Below the pieces are notes generated by a model. That model ran no database searches and was not told the origin of the DNA. It saw only the letters and a program-made list of their open reading frames with translations. A program made the position numbers and the translations under genes. Of a DNA stretch of 64,000 bases, positions 63,934 to 64,000 are shown piece after piece (position 1 is the stretch's first letter; each line of letters opens with the position of its first letter). Source of the stretch: Flavobacteriaceae bacterium (lineage in GTDB: Bacteria; Bacteroidota; Bacteroidia; Flavobacteriales; Flavobacteriaceae); NCBI GenBank assembly GCA_018657955.1, contig JABHWD010000020.1, positions 1 to 64,000 on the forward strand, in the 5' to 3' direction.

Positions 63934-64000
63934 TTGTGCCTTCATTTTTTAGTTTTTATTGCTGGATTTACAGCAATACTTGGAGAATTATTTACAATTT
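63934..64000 (+). CDS. N-terminal start of an EamA/DMT-family transporter (partial)
   Basis: A frame opening at TTG 63934 reads LHFLVFIAGFTAILGELFTI through the window end. This resembles the first helix of EamA-type drug/metabolite transporters, where GFTAILGKLI is typical. It starts 9 nt after the lptF/G stop. Only about 22 codons are available, so identity is tentative. Confidence 0.5.
   Translation, partial: MCLHFLVFIAGFTAILGELFTI

Noticed and set aside
1-64000. CRISPR arrays, rRNA genes, integrases, toxin-antitoxin or phage-defence genes
   Set aside because: I looked across both strands and found no regularly spaced repeats and no hallmark motifs for these systems. The only repeats found are the 58-bp pair, the 41-bp tandem and protein-coding repeats.

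Overview
The window is a compact, AT-rich chromosomal stretch (about 30 % GC by eye, not calculated) from a bacterium of the Bacteroidota, almost certainly a marine Flavobacteriia member with a streamlined genome. The evidence is family-level. There is a C-terminal type IX secretion (T9SS) sorting domain on an M43 protease, a PorV2-type outer-membrane protein, DUF2795, DUF3276, DUF4105 and pRiA4b-ORF3 proteins, a long Bacteroidota-type SecA, a split transketolase, and promoters of the flavobacterial TTG-N19-TAnnTTTG form. No plasmid, prophage, transposase, CRISPR array or rRNA operon is visible. Apart from the 57.5-57.9 kb interval, which holds two tRNAs and a gene remnant, no stretch over 300 bases lacks a gene.

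Layout. 1-3210: C-terminally incomplete gene for a large secreted lectin/adhesin. 3.4-10.2 kb: sucC, then uvrB, a pRiA4b-type protein, ctaA, cca and tsaC. 10.2-14.0 kb: an LPS-kinase-like protein, ruvX, def, a MATE exporter and a PAP2 phosphatase. 14.0-20.0 kb: a glycan/lipid A modification operon (GT2, double LAB_N protein, GT39) split by a sulfatase/PhoD-phosphatase pair. 20.0-25.3 kb: meaB, secA, a DUF2795 gene and an ATP:cob(I)alamin adenosyltransferase. 25.3-31 kb: DUF4105, porV2, pssA, lptB, tatC and kdsD. 31-43.4 kb: recQ, a cyclophilin-FKBP fusion, a thioredoxin-like protein, csaA, an M14 peptidase, DUF3276, an ABC exporter, nusB, DUF1573, yajC and pyrD. 43.4-57.5 kb: a secreted M43 protease, a LysE exporter, HMG-CoA lyase, a BNR-repeat protein, guaB, a three-gene parvulin/SurA operon and aconitase. 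57.5-64 kb: tRNA-Leu, tRNA-Lys, an aroK remnant, a phosphoribosyltransferase, an FKBP lipoprotein, transketolase subunits, tgt, an LptF/G permease and the start of an EamA transporter.

Functional threads. Envelope biogenesis dominates: LptB, LptF/G, KdsD, an LPS-kinase-like protein, PssA, TatC, SecA, YajC, PorV2 and several periplasmic foldases. A B12-dependent branch is implied by MeaB plus the adenosyltransferase. Both tRNA genes lack an encoded CCA end, which fits the cca gene in the same window.

The most notable finding is that the sulfatase/PhoD pair is bounded by a 58-bp direct repeat (56 of 58 identical). Each copy carries the last codons of the LAB_N gene fused to the first codons of the GT39 gene. 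This reads as insertion into a formerly continuous, translationally coupled operon, with a duplication that left both neighbours intact. A second is a 25-codon remnant of shikimate kinase ending inside the 3' end of the phosphoribosyltransferase gene. Smaller observations include convergent genes sharing one TTAA as both stop codons, loss of zinc-ligand cysteines in Tgt and RecQ, two apparently leaderless genes, and an exact 41-bp tandem repeat upstream of porV2 and pssA.
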